A stretch of 5,049 nt of DNA from Nitrososphaeraceae archaeon. Its GTDB lineage: Archaea > Thermoproteota > Nitrososphaeria > Nitrososphaerales > Nitrososphaeraceae. The stretch is taken from contig JAJNBK010000114.1 of assembly GCA_021155845.1 (NCBI GenBank), positions 1-5,049 on the forward strand, written 5' to 3'. Of the stretch, positions 1-4,792 are shown piece after piece (position 1 is the first letter of the stretch; every line of letters begins with the position of its first letter). The notes under the pieces are model-generated. The model ran no database searches. It had not been told where the DNA came from and saw nothing but the letters and a program-made list of their open reading frames with translations. A program made the position numbers and the translations under genes.

Positions 1-508
1 TATTATTAGATGCTGTAGCGTCGGAAATAAGAACTACGTCATACCCAATATTAAAAGCATCTCTTAAAGAAGTCTCTACACATATTGAAGTATCTATTCC
101 ACAAAAGATAAGCGTATCTATCTTAAGACTCCTAAGCCATACTCCTATCTCAGTATCGTGAAAGGCTGAATCCCTTCTCTTGATAACTACATGATCGCCT
201 TCAGAGGGCTTAATTTCATCGACTATTTCTGCGTCCCATGTTTCTCTCACACAAATAGGCTTCTTCTTTATTCTCTCTTCTCTAGATTTTGGCAAAATTT
301 TATGACTCCTAGTTAAAAGATCAATTCCAGAAGATTCCCTGACAGCTTGAGTATAAAAAATTGGAATTCTAATAACCTCTTTATAGTTGGAGGTTTCCAT
401 TCCTAAGAGATCATATGAACCGCCTTTACTAACAAAACCATTTTGGACATCTATTACTAACAGAGCAGGATTGATTGTAAAGTCCTTTAATTTTATTGTC
501 GTGGCCAT
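1..508 (-). CDS. Isochorismatase-family cysteine hydrolase, N-terminal part (3' end outside window)
   Basis: This is the first 169 codons of a gene that continues past base 1. The family (nicotinamidase, N-carbamoylsarcosine amidase, isochorismatase and relatives) hydrolyses amide or vinyl-ether bonds with an Asp-Lys-Cys triad in a cytoplasmic alpha/beta fold. Seen here: the first strand carries D20 (ALLVIDVQ), a later strand ends in K110 (VVIKRR), and the nucleophile C143 lies in GIDTSICVE, followed by the usual DAFNIGYDV and SDATAS block. The substrate cannot be told from sequence. The start is ATG at 508; no in-frame start precedes it, and TATA-like AT-rich elements lie 28-38 bases upstream. 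Oddity: after YKEVI (residues 42-46) the chain jumps almost at once to the IPIFYTQ strand (48-54), so helix 1 looks roughly 8-17 residues shorter than in relatives as I remember them. It points away from the rest of the genes. The family call is firm; whether the enzyme is active is uncertain. Confidence 0.88.
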   Translation of the reverse strand, partial: MATTIKLKDFTINPALLVIDVQNGFVSKGGSYDLLGMETSNYKEVIRIPIFYTQAVRESSGIDLLTRSHKILPKSREERIKKKPICVRETWDAEIVDEIKPSEGDHVVIKRRDSAFHDTEIGVWLRSLKIDTLIFCGIDTSICVETSLRDAFNIGYDVVLISDATASNN

Positions 509-530
509 TTCTTTTCCATGATGATTTTTA

Positions 531-551
531 AGGATATATGAGTTTAAATAT
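531..551 (-). promoter_or_regulatory. Putative archaeal promoter of the isochorismatase-family gene
   Basis: Read on the minus strand, an ATATTTAAACT stretch and a following CATATATCC stretch are centred about 38 and 28 bases before the ATG at 508. Either could serve as a TATA box (TBP site), giving a leader of about ten bases or none. The region is AT-rich throughout, so the exact element is uncertain. Confidence 0.4.
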
Positions 552-722
552 TTATGTTCAAAGAAAACTTATTTGTTAGTAAATGTAGTTCACTTTACTG
601 AAAATGTGTAATCAGAACTATATTATTATAGTACTATTTTTTTTGAAATATTACATTGATATCTTAAGAATTTAATTTTAATATTTTTCAAATGGTTATG
701 ATTTTCTTTGATCCGTTAACAG

Positions 723-892
723 ATGGATAAATTTGCAGGATTGCTTCACGACAGATTATAAGTAACTGCCAAGAATACAATAAGATAGTGCTGCAATGTA
801 CGGATCAGAACATAATCACGAACCTTATTGATAATAGTTACTATGATAATTGGAGATATCCATTTGCTATTCAGAATATAAAAAATTCATAG
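723..892 (+). pseudogene. Possible decayed small ORF (frameshifted)
   Basis: An ATG at 723 opens MDKFAGLLHDRL and stops at once. The frame two bases over is open from 731 to a TAG at 890-892 (53 codons), has no ATG, and reads protein-like: QIISNCQEYNKIVLQ, then a YYDNWRYPFAIQNI segment. One frameshift near 755-760 would join the two into a protein of about 56 residues. I recognise no family. Open frames of this length arise by chance in AT-rich DNA, so this is only a weak candidate for a broken or unusually started gene. Confidence 0.17.
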
Positions 893-1071
893 AAAAAATG
901 GATTTAAAGAACAGCATGCATTATTATGTTGCGTTACATTATAAACCCAAGCTATATTTTTTATTATTATTAATTTTTATTTCAATCTAATAGGATGTTT
1001 TATAGTCAGAAATAAAGAATATAATATTATGAAGAGTTAATCTAAATATCCCATTTGTCAGAAATAGTATT

Positions 1072-1230
1072 ATGGTTCTTGAAGCAAAGTGTCCAGAGAG
1101 ATAGAGCAGTAGGTATGACCGACGATTATCAAATGAACTGGGACAGACATCCGATATAGTTGCATCACAATTTACTCCAATTGACTCAAATAAACGTGTG
1201 CAATGTAGAAGATACCTTTTGAGTAGATAA
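1072..1230 (+). pseudogene. Possible remnant of a small ORF with an internal stop
   Basis: An ATG at 1072 opens MVLEAKCPER, meets a TAG at 1102-1104, and the same frame stays open for another 41 codons (SSRYDRRLSNELGQTSDIV onwards) to a TAA at 1228-1230. The CPE start followed by a charged stretch faintly recalls the N-terminal zinc ribbon of TFB-type factors, but the second cysteine pair is not visible, so no family is assigned. It may be chance. Confidence 0.14.
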
Positions 1231-1233
1231 GTT

Positions 1234-1250
1234 AATTATAAAAGAAGGGG
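1234..1250 (-). terminator. Possible T-rich termination site after the zinc-ribbon gene
   Basis: On the minus strand, about 45 bases past the zinc-ribbon stop codon, the sequence reads CCCCTTCTTTTATAATT. Archaeal RNA polymerase can stop at such pyrimidine/T runs without a hairpin. No stem precedes it, so the call is tentative. Confidence 0.22.
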
Positions 1251-1294
1251 CTACATTAGCGAACTTGACCAGTGCATTAACTTTTATCGTAGTA

Positions 1295-1441
1295 TCACCA
1301 AAAGCTGCCTTTGTCAGAGCATGTTAGTTCATTACCACAGTTTCGACAGCGCAGATGACAGACTTGAATTGGTGTCATTAGGAATCCGCATCGAAGACAT
1401 ACTACTGAATTCCTGCTTGGAGTTTCATCCTTGACGTTCAT
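1295..1441 (-). CDS. Small zinc-ribbon protein (48 aa)
   Basis: A 48-residue protein whose core is C15-x2-C18 (VVCLRCG) and C32-x2-C35 (CRNCG), the paired knuckles of a four-cysteine zinc ribbon; C28 and C41 are extra cysteines. It ends in TCSDKGSFW. Such micro zinc ribbons in archaea are usually uncharacterised and may bind nucleic acid or a protein partner. The frame is open back to an ATG at 1525, but I place the start at the internal ATG (1441). The added 28 residues would be unlike the core, would run through the S6e promoter and overlap the S6e start, and a purine-rich plus AATAAAAA element lies about 26 bases before 1441, which fits a leaderless start. The gene is divergent from S6e, so a translation-related role is possible, but that is inference only. 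Confidence 0.7.
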   Translation of the reverse strand: MNVKDETPSRNSVVCLRCGFLMTPIQVCHLRCRNCGNELTCSDKGSFW

Positions 1442-1463
1442 ACTAACTTGATGTAAAATGAGG

Positions 1464-1478
1464 TTTTTATTCTTTTCA
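1464..1478 (-). promoter_or_regulatory. Putative BRE/TATA for the zinc-ribbon gene
   Basis: On the minus strand GAAAAG followed by AATAAAAA is centred about 26-30 bases before the ATG at 1441. That is the spacing expected for a TATA box driving a leaderless archaeal transcript. Confidence 0.45.
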
Positions 1479-1485
1479 ATTCTGC

Positions 1486-1499
1486 AAAGATTAATAAAG
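1486..1499 (+). promoter_or_regulatory. BRE/TATA promoter of rps6e
   Basis: A purine-rich AAAGA (BRE-like) runs into TTAATAAAG, centred about 30 bases before the ATG at 1524. This predicts transcription starting at or within a few bases of the start codon. The same AT-rich core reads CTTTATTAAT on the other strand, so it could also contribute to the divergent zinc-ribbon gene. Confidence 0.6.
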
Positions 1500-1523
1500 A
1501 CATAACCATGCTTGAATTTTATC

Positions 1524-1925
1524 ATGGCTCACTTTAAACTTGTTGTTTCTGATAACAAAGGTAAAAGTATTTCTCAGGAATTGAAAGATAGGGCAGCCAA
1601 TCCATTACTGGGTTCAAAGATTGGAGAAATTATTGATTCTTCTGTTATCGGCATTGCAGGAGGTAAGATGAAGATTACTGGAGGAAGTGATAAATCAGGA
1701 ACCCCTATGCGTCCAGATGTGCATGGCGGAGTGAAAAAGTATGTTTTGCTTTCTAGAGGAGTAGGAATGAGGAATACCAATGAGGGAAATAGAATAAGAA
1801 AGTTAATCAGAGGAAACATGATAACTGAGGAAATATATCAACTGAACTGTTCCCTTGTGGAAGGCAGTTTACCTGAGAAAGCAGCATCTTCAAATACCAA
1901 CGAATTTGCAGATGTAAAGAAGTAA
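1524..1925 (+). CDS. rps6e: 30S ribosomal protein S6e
   Basis: A 133-residue ribosomal protein of the small subunit, shared by archaea and eukaryotes and absent from bacteria; it binds rRNA. Family hallmarks are the start AHFKLVVSD, the ITGGSDKSGTPMRPDVHGG block (about residues 52-70) and the basic GVGMRNTNEGNRIRKLIRGN block (about 79-98). The length matches short archaeal S6e, which lacks the long phosphorylated C-terminal tail of eukaryotic forms; here the last 20 or so residues are a polar, low-complexity tail. An in-frame TTG at 1512 would add four residues, but ATG at 1524 is chosen because the protein then begins like its relatives and the TATA element sits about 30 bases upstream. It leads the S6e, eIF2-gamma, PIN gene order, with its own promoter and a 105-base gap before the next gene. 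One departure: GTPMRP where GFPMRP is more usual. Confidence 0.96.
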   Translation: MAHFKLVVSDNKGKSISQELKDRAANPLLGSKIGEIIDSSVIGIAGGKMKITGGSDKSGTPMRPDVHGGVKKYVLLSRGVGMRNTNEGNRIRKLIRGNMITEEIYQLNCSLVEGSLPEKAASSNTNEFADVKK

Positions 1926-1933
1926 TAAATATT

Positions 1934-1987
1934 ACAACTAAATTTCTTTAGATTGTTGTTGATATTCATTATGAAATAAAAATTTTT
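1934..1987 (+). terminator. Possible termination region after rps6e
   Basis: Shortly after the S6e stop, CTAAA-TTTC-TTTAG (1938-1951) forms a 5-pair stem with outer ACAA/TTGT pairing. A five-T run at 1983-1987, within AAAAATTTTT, follows. T runs are the main archaeal termination signal. The following gene has its own TATA-like element, which fits a transcript break here, but read-through is equally possible. Confidence 0.28.
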
Positions 1988-1995
1988 GAGGCAAT

Positions 1996-2008
1996 TACCT
2001 TAATATCC
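1996..2008 (+). promoter_or_regulatory. Putative promoter of the eIF2-gamma gene
   Basis: CCTTAATATCC is centred about 28 bases before the proposed TTG start at 2031, the spacing of an archaeal TATA box with a leaderless transcript. The match is weaker than that in front of rps6e. Confidence 0.42.
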
Positions 2009-2030
2009 CTCTAGAAATTTACCATCATTA

Positions 2031-3293
2031 TTGCACTGGAAAGAAACATTACCAGACTGGTATATTAAGGAATTTGGTTACCAGCCAAGCATCAATATAG
2101 GCACATCTGGTCATGTTGATCATGGTAAAACAACATTAATCGAAGCCATAACTGGTATCTGGACTAGCGCACACAGCGAAGAATTGAGAAGAGGCATTAC
2201 AATTAAAGTAGGTTATGCTGATGCAGCATTTTATAAATGTCAGGACTGTCCACCTCCTGTTTGCTATTCAACACAGCCGACTTGTGCTAATTGCGGAGGG
2301 CAGAGCGAGCTAATAAGAGTTGTAAGTTTTGTCGACTCCCCTGGACATGAAAGTTTGATGGCTAATATGTTATCCGGAGCGGCGTTGATGGATGGATCAA
2401 TTCTTGTAGTTGCAGCAAATGAAAAGGTGCCTCAACCACAAACCAGAGAACATCTTCTTGCACTTCAAGTACTTGGAATACAGCAAATAGTAATTGTTCA
2501 GAATAAGGTGGACTTAACCGAATATGAAAAAGCACGGGATAATTACGAAGAAATTAAGAATTTTGTAAAAGGAAGTATAGCAGAGCAGGCCCCAGTCATT
2601 CCGGTATCTGCACAACACAAACTCAATATTGATGCGTTAATTGAGGCGATTGAAAATGCAATCAAAACACCTCTTAGGACAAATAATGCACCAGCTATAA
2701 TGCATGTATTGCGATCATTTGATATTAACAAGCCTGGTATTCCAATAAAGCAAGTTAAAGGAGGAGCAATCGGTGGAGCCTTAGTCCAGGGAGAATTTCA
2801 GATCGGAGAAGAAATTGAGATTCGCCCAGGATTCTTAGAGGAAAAGAAGAGTAAATATGAACCAATTAATTCTACTATCGCTACACTTGGAACAGGAGCC
2901 GGTATGGTAGAAAGAGTAAGACCAGGAGGGCTTGTTGCCATTGGAACAAAATTAGATCCAACTTTCATAAAAAGTGACTCCTTGATTGGCTCTGTTGTTG
3001 GTAAACCTAATACTCTGCCAAAAGATGTGGAAGACATTACTGTAGAGGTTCATCTTTTTGATACAGCAGTTGGTACGCAGGATATGGTAAAGGTTGAACC
3101 GGTAAAGGTAAAAGAGTCATTGAGATTGAATATAGGTACTGCAGCCACCGTCGGAACAGTTACAAATTCAAAAGACAGTAAGATAGAAATAAAGTTAAAA
3201 AAACCAGTATGCCTGATACCTAAGAGCAGAGTAGCGATTAGCAGAAGAATAGCAGATAGGTGGAGACTGATAGGCGCAGGCATGGCAGTTTAA
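2031..3293 (+). CDS. eif2g: Translation initiation factor 2, gamma subunit (aIF2-gamma)
   Basis: The 420-residue GTPase core of the archaeal/eukaryotic initiation factor that brings initiator Met-tRNA to the small ribosomal subunit with the alpha and beta subunits. The G domain shows G1 GHVDHGKT (27-34), the switch 1 region around RRGITIKVGYA (53-63), G3 DSPGH (102-106), G4 NKVD (158-161) and G5 SAQ (193-195). A zinc knuckle typical of the gamma subunit is inserted at C70-x2-C73 and C85-x2-C88. Beta-barrel domains II (about 205-325) and III (about 330-420) follow, ending in RRIADRWRLIGAG. RRGITIK in switch 1 and the zinc knuckle separate it from EF-Tu/EF-1A. The start is TTG: the frame is closed by TAA at 2001-2003, no ATG or GTG lies between, and the MHWKETLPDWYIK beginning is the usual one. 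It is followed by the PIN gene after 3 bases, almost surely one transcript. Confidence 0.97.
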   Translation: MHWKETLPDWYIKEFGYQPSINIGTSGHVDHGKTTLIEAITGIWTSAHSEELRRGITIKVGYADAAFYKCQDCPPPVCYSTQPTCANCGGQSELIRVVSFVDSPGHESLMANMLSGAALMDGSILVVAANEKVPQPQTREHLLALQVLGIQQIVIVQNKVDLTEYEKARDNYEEIKNFVKGSIAEQAPVIPVSAQHKLNIDALIEAIENAIKTPLRTNNAPAIMHVLRSFDINKPGIPIKQVKGGAIGGALVQGEFQIGEEIEIRPGFLEEKKSKYEPINSTIATLGTGAGMVERVRPGGLVAIGTKLDPTFIKSDSLIGSVVGKPNTLPKDVEDITVEVHLFDTAVGTQDMVKVEPVKVKESLRLNIGTAATVGTVTNSKDSKIEIKLKKPVCLIPKSRVAISRRIADRWRLIGAGMAV

Positions 3294-3296
3294 TAA

Positions 3297-3695
3297 ATGG
3301 ATGTTGTTTGCGACACCAGTTTTTTAATGGTTCTTGTGTCTACGCCTATAAGACAGTTGGACAGAGTTGAAAGCCACTTAGGCAAACTAAATATTTTGGT
3401 TCCTAGTATTGTAATTGATGAGCTTAAACTTTTACAGCAGAAGGCTGGACCTAAACGTTCCATGATAGCGAAAACCGCTATAGAGATTTCACAAGCCAGA
3501 TTCAAAGTGATTGAAATTGTAAAATCACGGCACGTTGATGACGCAATAGTTGAATACGCACTTAAGCACAACTGTGCTACTGCAACTATCGATACTGCTT
3601 TGCGTAAAAGACTGCTCAAAAATAATGTGCTAGTGATTACAATCAGCAATAACCGATTAATCATTGCAAATAGCAGAGATAATGAACAGATTTAA
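3297..3695 (+). CDS. PIN-domain ribonuclease, Fcf1/UPF0129-like
   Basis: A 132-residue single PIN domain, a metal-dependent RNase fold. The expected acidic residues are present: D6 (VVCDTSFL), E42 (VIDELKLL), D82 (VDDAI) and D99 (ATIDTALRKRL). The rest fits the archaeal group related to Fcf1/Utp24 (COG1412-like) rather than a typical VapC toxin: no antitoxin gene adjoins it, and it starts 3 bases after the eIF2-gamma stop codon. That linkage to eIF2-gamma is, as I recall, widespread in archaea and suggests a housekeeping job such as rRNA processing; this is inference from context. ATG at 3297 has no clear Shine-Dalgarno sequence, so translation probably depends on coupling to the upstream gene. 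A stand-alone toxin-like nuclease is the alternative. Confidence 0.9.
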   Translation: MDVVCDTSFLMVLVSTPIRQLDRVESHLGKLNILVPSIVIDELKLLQQKAGPKRSMIAKTAIEISQARFKVIEIVKSRHVDDAIVEYALKHNCATATIDTALRKRLLKNNVLVITISNNRLIIANSRDNEQI

Positions 3696-3709
3696 ATTTA
3701 ATTTATCAT
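3691..3709 (+). promoter_or_regulatory. Putative promoter of the UPF0173-like hydrolase gene
   Basis: TTTAAATTTA (3691-3700), preceded by purine-rich ACAGA, is centred about 37 bases before the ATG at 3732, predicting a leader of about ten bases that would contain AGGT (3720-3724), a weak ribosome-binding match. TTATCATA further on is spaced for a leaderless start. The element overlaps the last codons of the PIN gene. Confidence 0.5.
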
Positions 3710-3731
3710 AATATAGCAGTAGGTAAGTGAT

Positions 3732-4391
3732 ATGTTTGATTATGAAGGCATCCAATTTCATTGGATGGGTCATGATGGATTTCGAATAGTTGGTGATAAC
3801 AAAAAAACAATCTATATTGATCCTTTTCAACTACAAAAAGCACAACAGAATAAAAATGATGCAGATATACTTCTGCTTTCTCACAATCACTTTGATCATT
3901 TAAGTATAGAAGATCTAAAGCATGTTATTAACCATAATACAACTATAGTTGCCGCCAAGGAATGCATTGAACAATTAAAGGGAATAGAAGTAAAAGAATT
4001 AAAAGGTGTAAGGCCAGGTGATAAATTAGAGATAGAAGATATTCCAATCGAAATCATTCATGCATACAATACAAATAAAAAATTCCATCCAAAAGATGAC
4101 GAGAAAGTTGGCTTTGTTTTTACAATAACTAATCAACGCATATATCATACTGGTGATACAGACATAATTCCAGAGATGAAATCTGTAAATGCTGATATAG
4201 CACTCGTTCCTGTATCAGGTACATATGTTATGACATCAGATGAGGCTGCTCAAGCAGTAAACGAACTTATCAAACCAAGAAAGCTTGCAATACCTATGCA
4301 TTATGGATCAATAGTTGGAACAGAAAAAGATGCAGAAAGATTCAGACGACTTGTTAAAGTATGTGAAACAAAAATCTTAGATCGTGAATGA
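3732..4391 (+). CDS. Metal-dependent hydrolase, metallo-beta-lactamase fold (UPF0173/UlaG-like)
   Basis: A 219-residue cytoplasmic metallo-beta-lactamase-fold protein, full length for the UPF0173 group. Metal ligands are visible in order: H51-x-H53-x-D55-H56 (SHNHFDHLS), H110 (IIHAYN), D142 (HTGDTD) and H190 (PMHYGS). The opening IQFHWMGHDGFRI and the IDPF strand (29-32) are characteristic of the UlaG/UPF0173 branch. UlaG itself is an ascorbate-phosphate lactonase, but most archaeal members have no known substrate, so only a generic hydrolase call is justified. It follows the PIN gene by 36 bases on the same strand and has a probable promoter of its own, so co-transcription is possible but not required. 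The start ATG at 3732 is preceded by AGGTAAGTGAT, which includes a weak Shine-Dalgarno match. There is no signal peptide. Confidence 0.92.
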   Translation: MFDYEGIQFHWMGHDGFRIVGDNKKTIYIDPFQLQKAQQNKNDADILLLSHNHFDHLSIEDLKHVINHNTTIVAAKECIEQLKGIEVKELKGVRPGDKLEIEDIPIEIIHAYNTNKKFHPKDDEKVGFVFTITNQRIYHTGDTDIIPEMKSVNADIALVPVSGTYVMTSDEAAQAVNELIKPRKLAIPMHYGSIVGTEKDAERFRRLVKVCETKILDRE

Positions 4392-4411
4392 TTAGAAAAG
4401 AAAATGTAACT

Positions 4412-4425
4412 ACTTCATTCTTTTT
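4412..4425 (+). terminator. Possible T-rich terminator after the UPF0173-like gene
   Basis: ACTTCATTCTTTTT begins about 20 bases past the stop codon and ends in five T residues, in keeping with intrinsic archaeal termination at T runs. It lies directly before the promoter of the micro-ORF, which supports a transcript boundary here. Confidence 0.35.
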
Positions 4426-4439
4426 AAAGATTTAAATAC
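4426..4439 (+). promoter_or_regulatory. Strong BRE/TATA promoter of the lysine-rich micro-ORF
   Basis: AAAGA (BRE-like) followed by TTTAAATAC is close to the archaeal consensus and is centred about 25 bases before the ATG at 4460, exactly the spacing of a leaderless transcript. It is the best-looking promoter in the window. Confidence 0.6.
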
Positions 4440-4459
4440 GATTTCCTTTTTTTATATAA

Positions 4460-4531
4460 ATGAAAATGGCAGCAAAGAAAAAAGCAGCTAAGTCTGCAAA
4501 GAAAGGAGAGAAGTCAAAGTCCAAGAAGTGA
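4460..4531 (+). CDS. Lysine/alanine-rich micro-protein (23 aa)
   Basis: A 23-codon frame made almost only of Lys, Ala, Ser, Gly and Glu: it begins MKMAAKKKAAKSAKKG and ends in KSKSKK before TGA. Eleven of 23 residues are lysine, so the peptide is highly basic and probably unstructured, like histone-tail or ribosomal-protein extensions that contact nucleic acid. Support for a real gene: a near-consensus BRE/TATA spaced for a leaderless start, AAG/AAA/GCA codons in a sharply biased run, and a strong hairpin built over its 3' end. It stands alone between the hydrolase and aglB. A second ATG at 4466 would give 21 residues. I recognise no named family; the function is unknown, and nucleic-acid binding is a guess from composition. 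The alternative is that the transcript acts as an RNA and the frame is incidental. Confidence 0.55.
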   Translation: MKMAAKKKAAKSAKKGEKSKSKK

Positions 4532-4552
4532 TCATGTAAATGATCATTCTTG
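4522..4552 (+). other. Hairpin over the micro-ORF stop codon, GNRA-type tetraloop
   Basis: TGATCAT (4529-4535), loop GTAA (4536-4539) and ATGATCA (4540-4546) make a perfect 7-pair stem. It extends through a G-T wobble and A-T, one bulged A (4526), then GAAC/GTTC-type pairing down to C4522-G4552, for 13 pairs in all. GUAA is a stable GNRA loop in RNA. The micro-ORF stop codon is in the 5' arm. It could protect the 3' end of the mRNA, take part in termination, or be part of a small RNA; the inner palindrome could also be a protein site on DNA. Confidence 0.6.
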
Positions 4553-4599
4553 TGATATGTTAGTTGACTGTCATTCTCTCCTTCTTTTATCATGTGATG

Positions 4600-4624
4600 C
4601 CTTTTGATGATAGATCATAAAAGG
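4600..4624 (+). other. Second hairpin downstream of the micro-ORF
   Basis: CCTTT (4600-4604) pairs with AAAGG (4620-4624), and TGAT (4605-4608) with ATCA (4614-4617), separated by a two-base bulge and closed by a 5-base loop. CTTTTAT at 4584-4590 can instead pair with ATAAAAG at 4617-4623, so two folds compete. T-rich sequence (about 4629-4650) follows, so this could end the micro-ORF transcript. Confidence 0.4.
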
Positions 4625-4680
4625 ATAATTTTTATTAATCTCTTGTTTCTGTACTATTATTTTTGATTTATCTTTTTCTC

Positions 4681-4717
4681 TCAAATATTGTTATTATTCA
4701 AATATTGTTATTCAAAT
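4681..4717. repeat. Short tandem repeat, 17-base unit
   Basis: TCAAATATTGTTATTAT at 4681-4697 is repeated from 4698 with the first 15 bases identical, and a third partial copy (TCAAAT) starts at 4712. This is two full copies and a stub, probably from replication slippage in AT-rich DNA. A role as a repeated binding site is possible but unsupported. Confidence 0.75.
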
Positions 4718-4751
4718 CCTTGTTTTGATAAATAGGAGTCAATAACTTTCG

Positions 4752-4768
4752 AGATATCGGGGATATCT
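4752..4768. promoter_or_regulatory. Perfect inverted repeat upstream of the aglB TATA box
   Basis: AGATATC-GGG-GATATCT is a perfect 7-base inverted repeat with a 3-base spacer, centred about 28 bases upstream of the aglB TATA box. The centre-to-centre spacing of nine to ten bases puts both halves on one face of the helix, as expected for a dimeric regulator. No regulator is identified. Confidence 0.4.
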
Positions 4769-4783
4769 GTATCCGCTGATCTT

Positions 4784-4792
4784 TTTATATAA
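4784..4792 (+). promoter_or_regulatory. TATA box of aglB
   Basis: TTTATATAA matches the archaeal TATA consensus well. It is about 64 bases before the ATG at 4852, so transcription would start near 4814 with a leader of roughly 38 bases, longer than those of the other genes here. The leader carries AAAAGAGGAA (4821-4830), too far from the start codon to be a typical ribosome-binding site. Confidence 0.5.

Larger units (their letters stand above)
509..1294. other. Long AT-rich gap without a convincing gene
   Basis: Almost 800 bases separate the isochorismatase-family gene from the zinc-ribbon gene. Checking the frames by eye, I found only short open stretches interrupted by stops; the two longest are listed separately as possible remnants. 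The sequence has homopolymeric T runs (around 638-645 and 957-970) and small AT palindromes such as ATAATATTAT near 1020-1029. I see no tRNA, rRNA or repeat array. It may be decayed coding sequence plus the promoter of the left gene, or it may hide a non-coding RNA not visible by eye. Confidence 0.6.

Noticed and set aside
961..1030. AT palindromes and TTATTATTATTA run as a replication origin element
   Set aside because: Simple AT-rich sequence without repeated origin-box motifs or a neighbouring cdc6/orc1 gene.
1072..1230. Decayed TFB-type transcription factor
   Set aside because: Only a CPE opening is suggestive; the second cysteine pair and the conserved region after the ribbon are absent, so the family cannot be supported.
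1442..1525. N-terminal extension of the zinc-ribbon protein to the ATG at 1525
   Set aside because: The extra 28 codons run through the S6e promoter and overlap its start codon, and the core protein has a better-placed start at 1441.
1574..1819. 81-codon open frame on the minus strand inside rps6e
   Set aside because: It is the antisense shadow of a well-supported S6e gene, has no family motif and lacks a promoter.
2543..3283. Several 60-80 codon minus-strand frames inside the eIF2-gamma gene
   Set aside because: They are antisense shadows of a conserved GTPase gene, with hydrophobic composition typical of reversed coding sequence.
3290..3664. 124-codon minus-strand frame over the PIN gene
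   Set aside because: The plus-strand frame has all four PIN acidic residues and tight spacing to eIF2-gamma; the antisense frame has no recognisable motif.
3297..3695. PIN gene as half of a VapBC toxin-antitoxin pair
   Set aside because: No small antitoxin gene lies on either side; the upstream neighbour is eIF2-gamma and the downstream one a full-length hydrolase.
4681..4717. Tandem repeat as a CRISPR array
   Set aside because: The copies are head to tail with no unique spacers, and there are only two full units.
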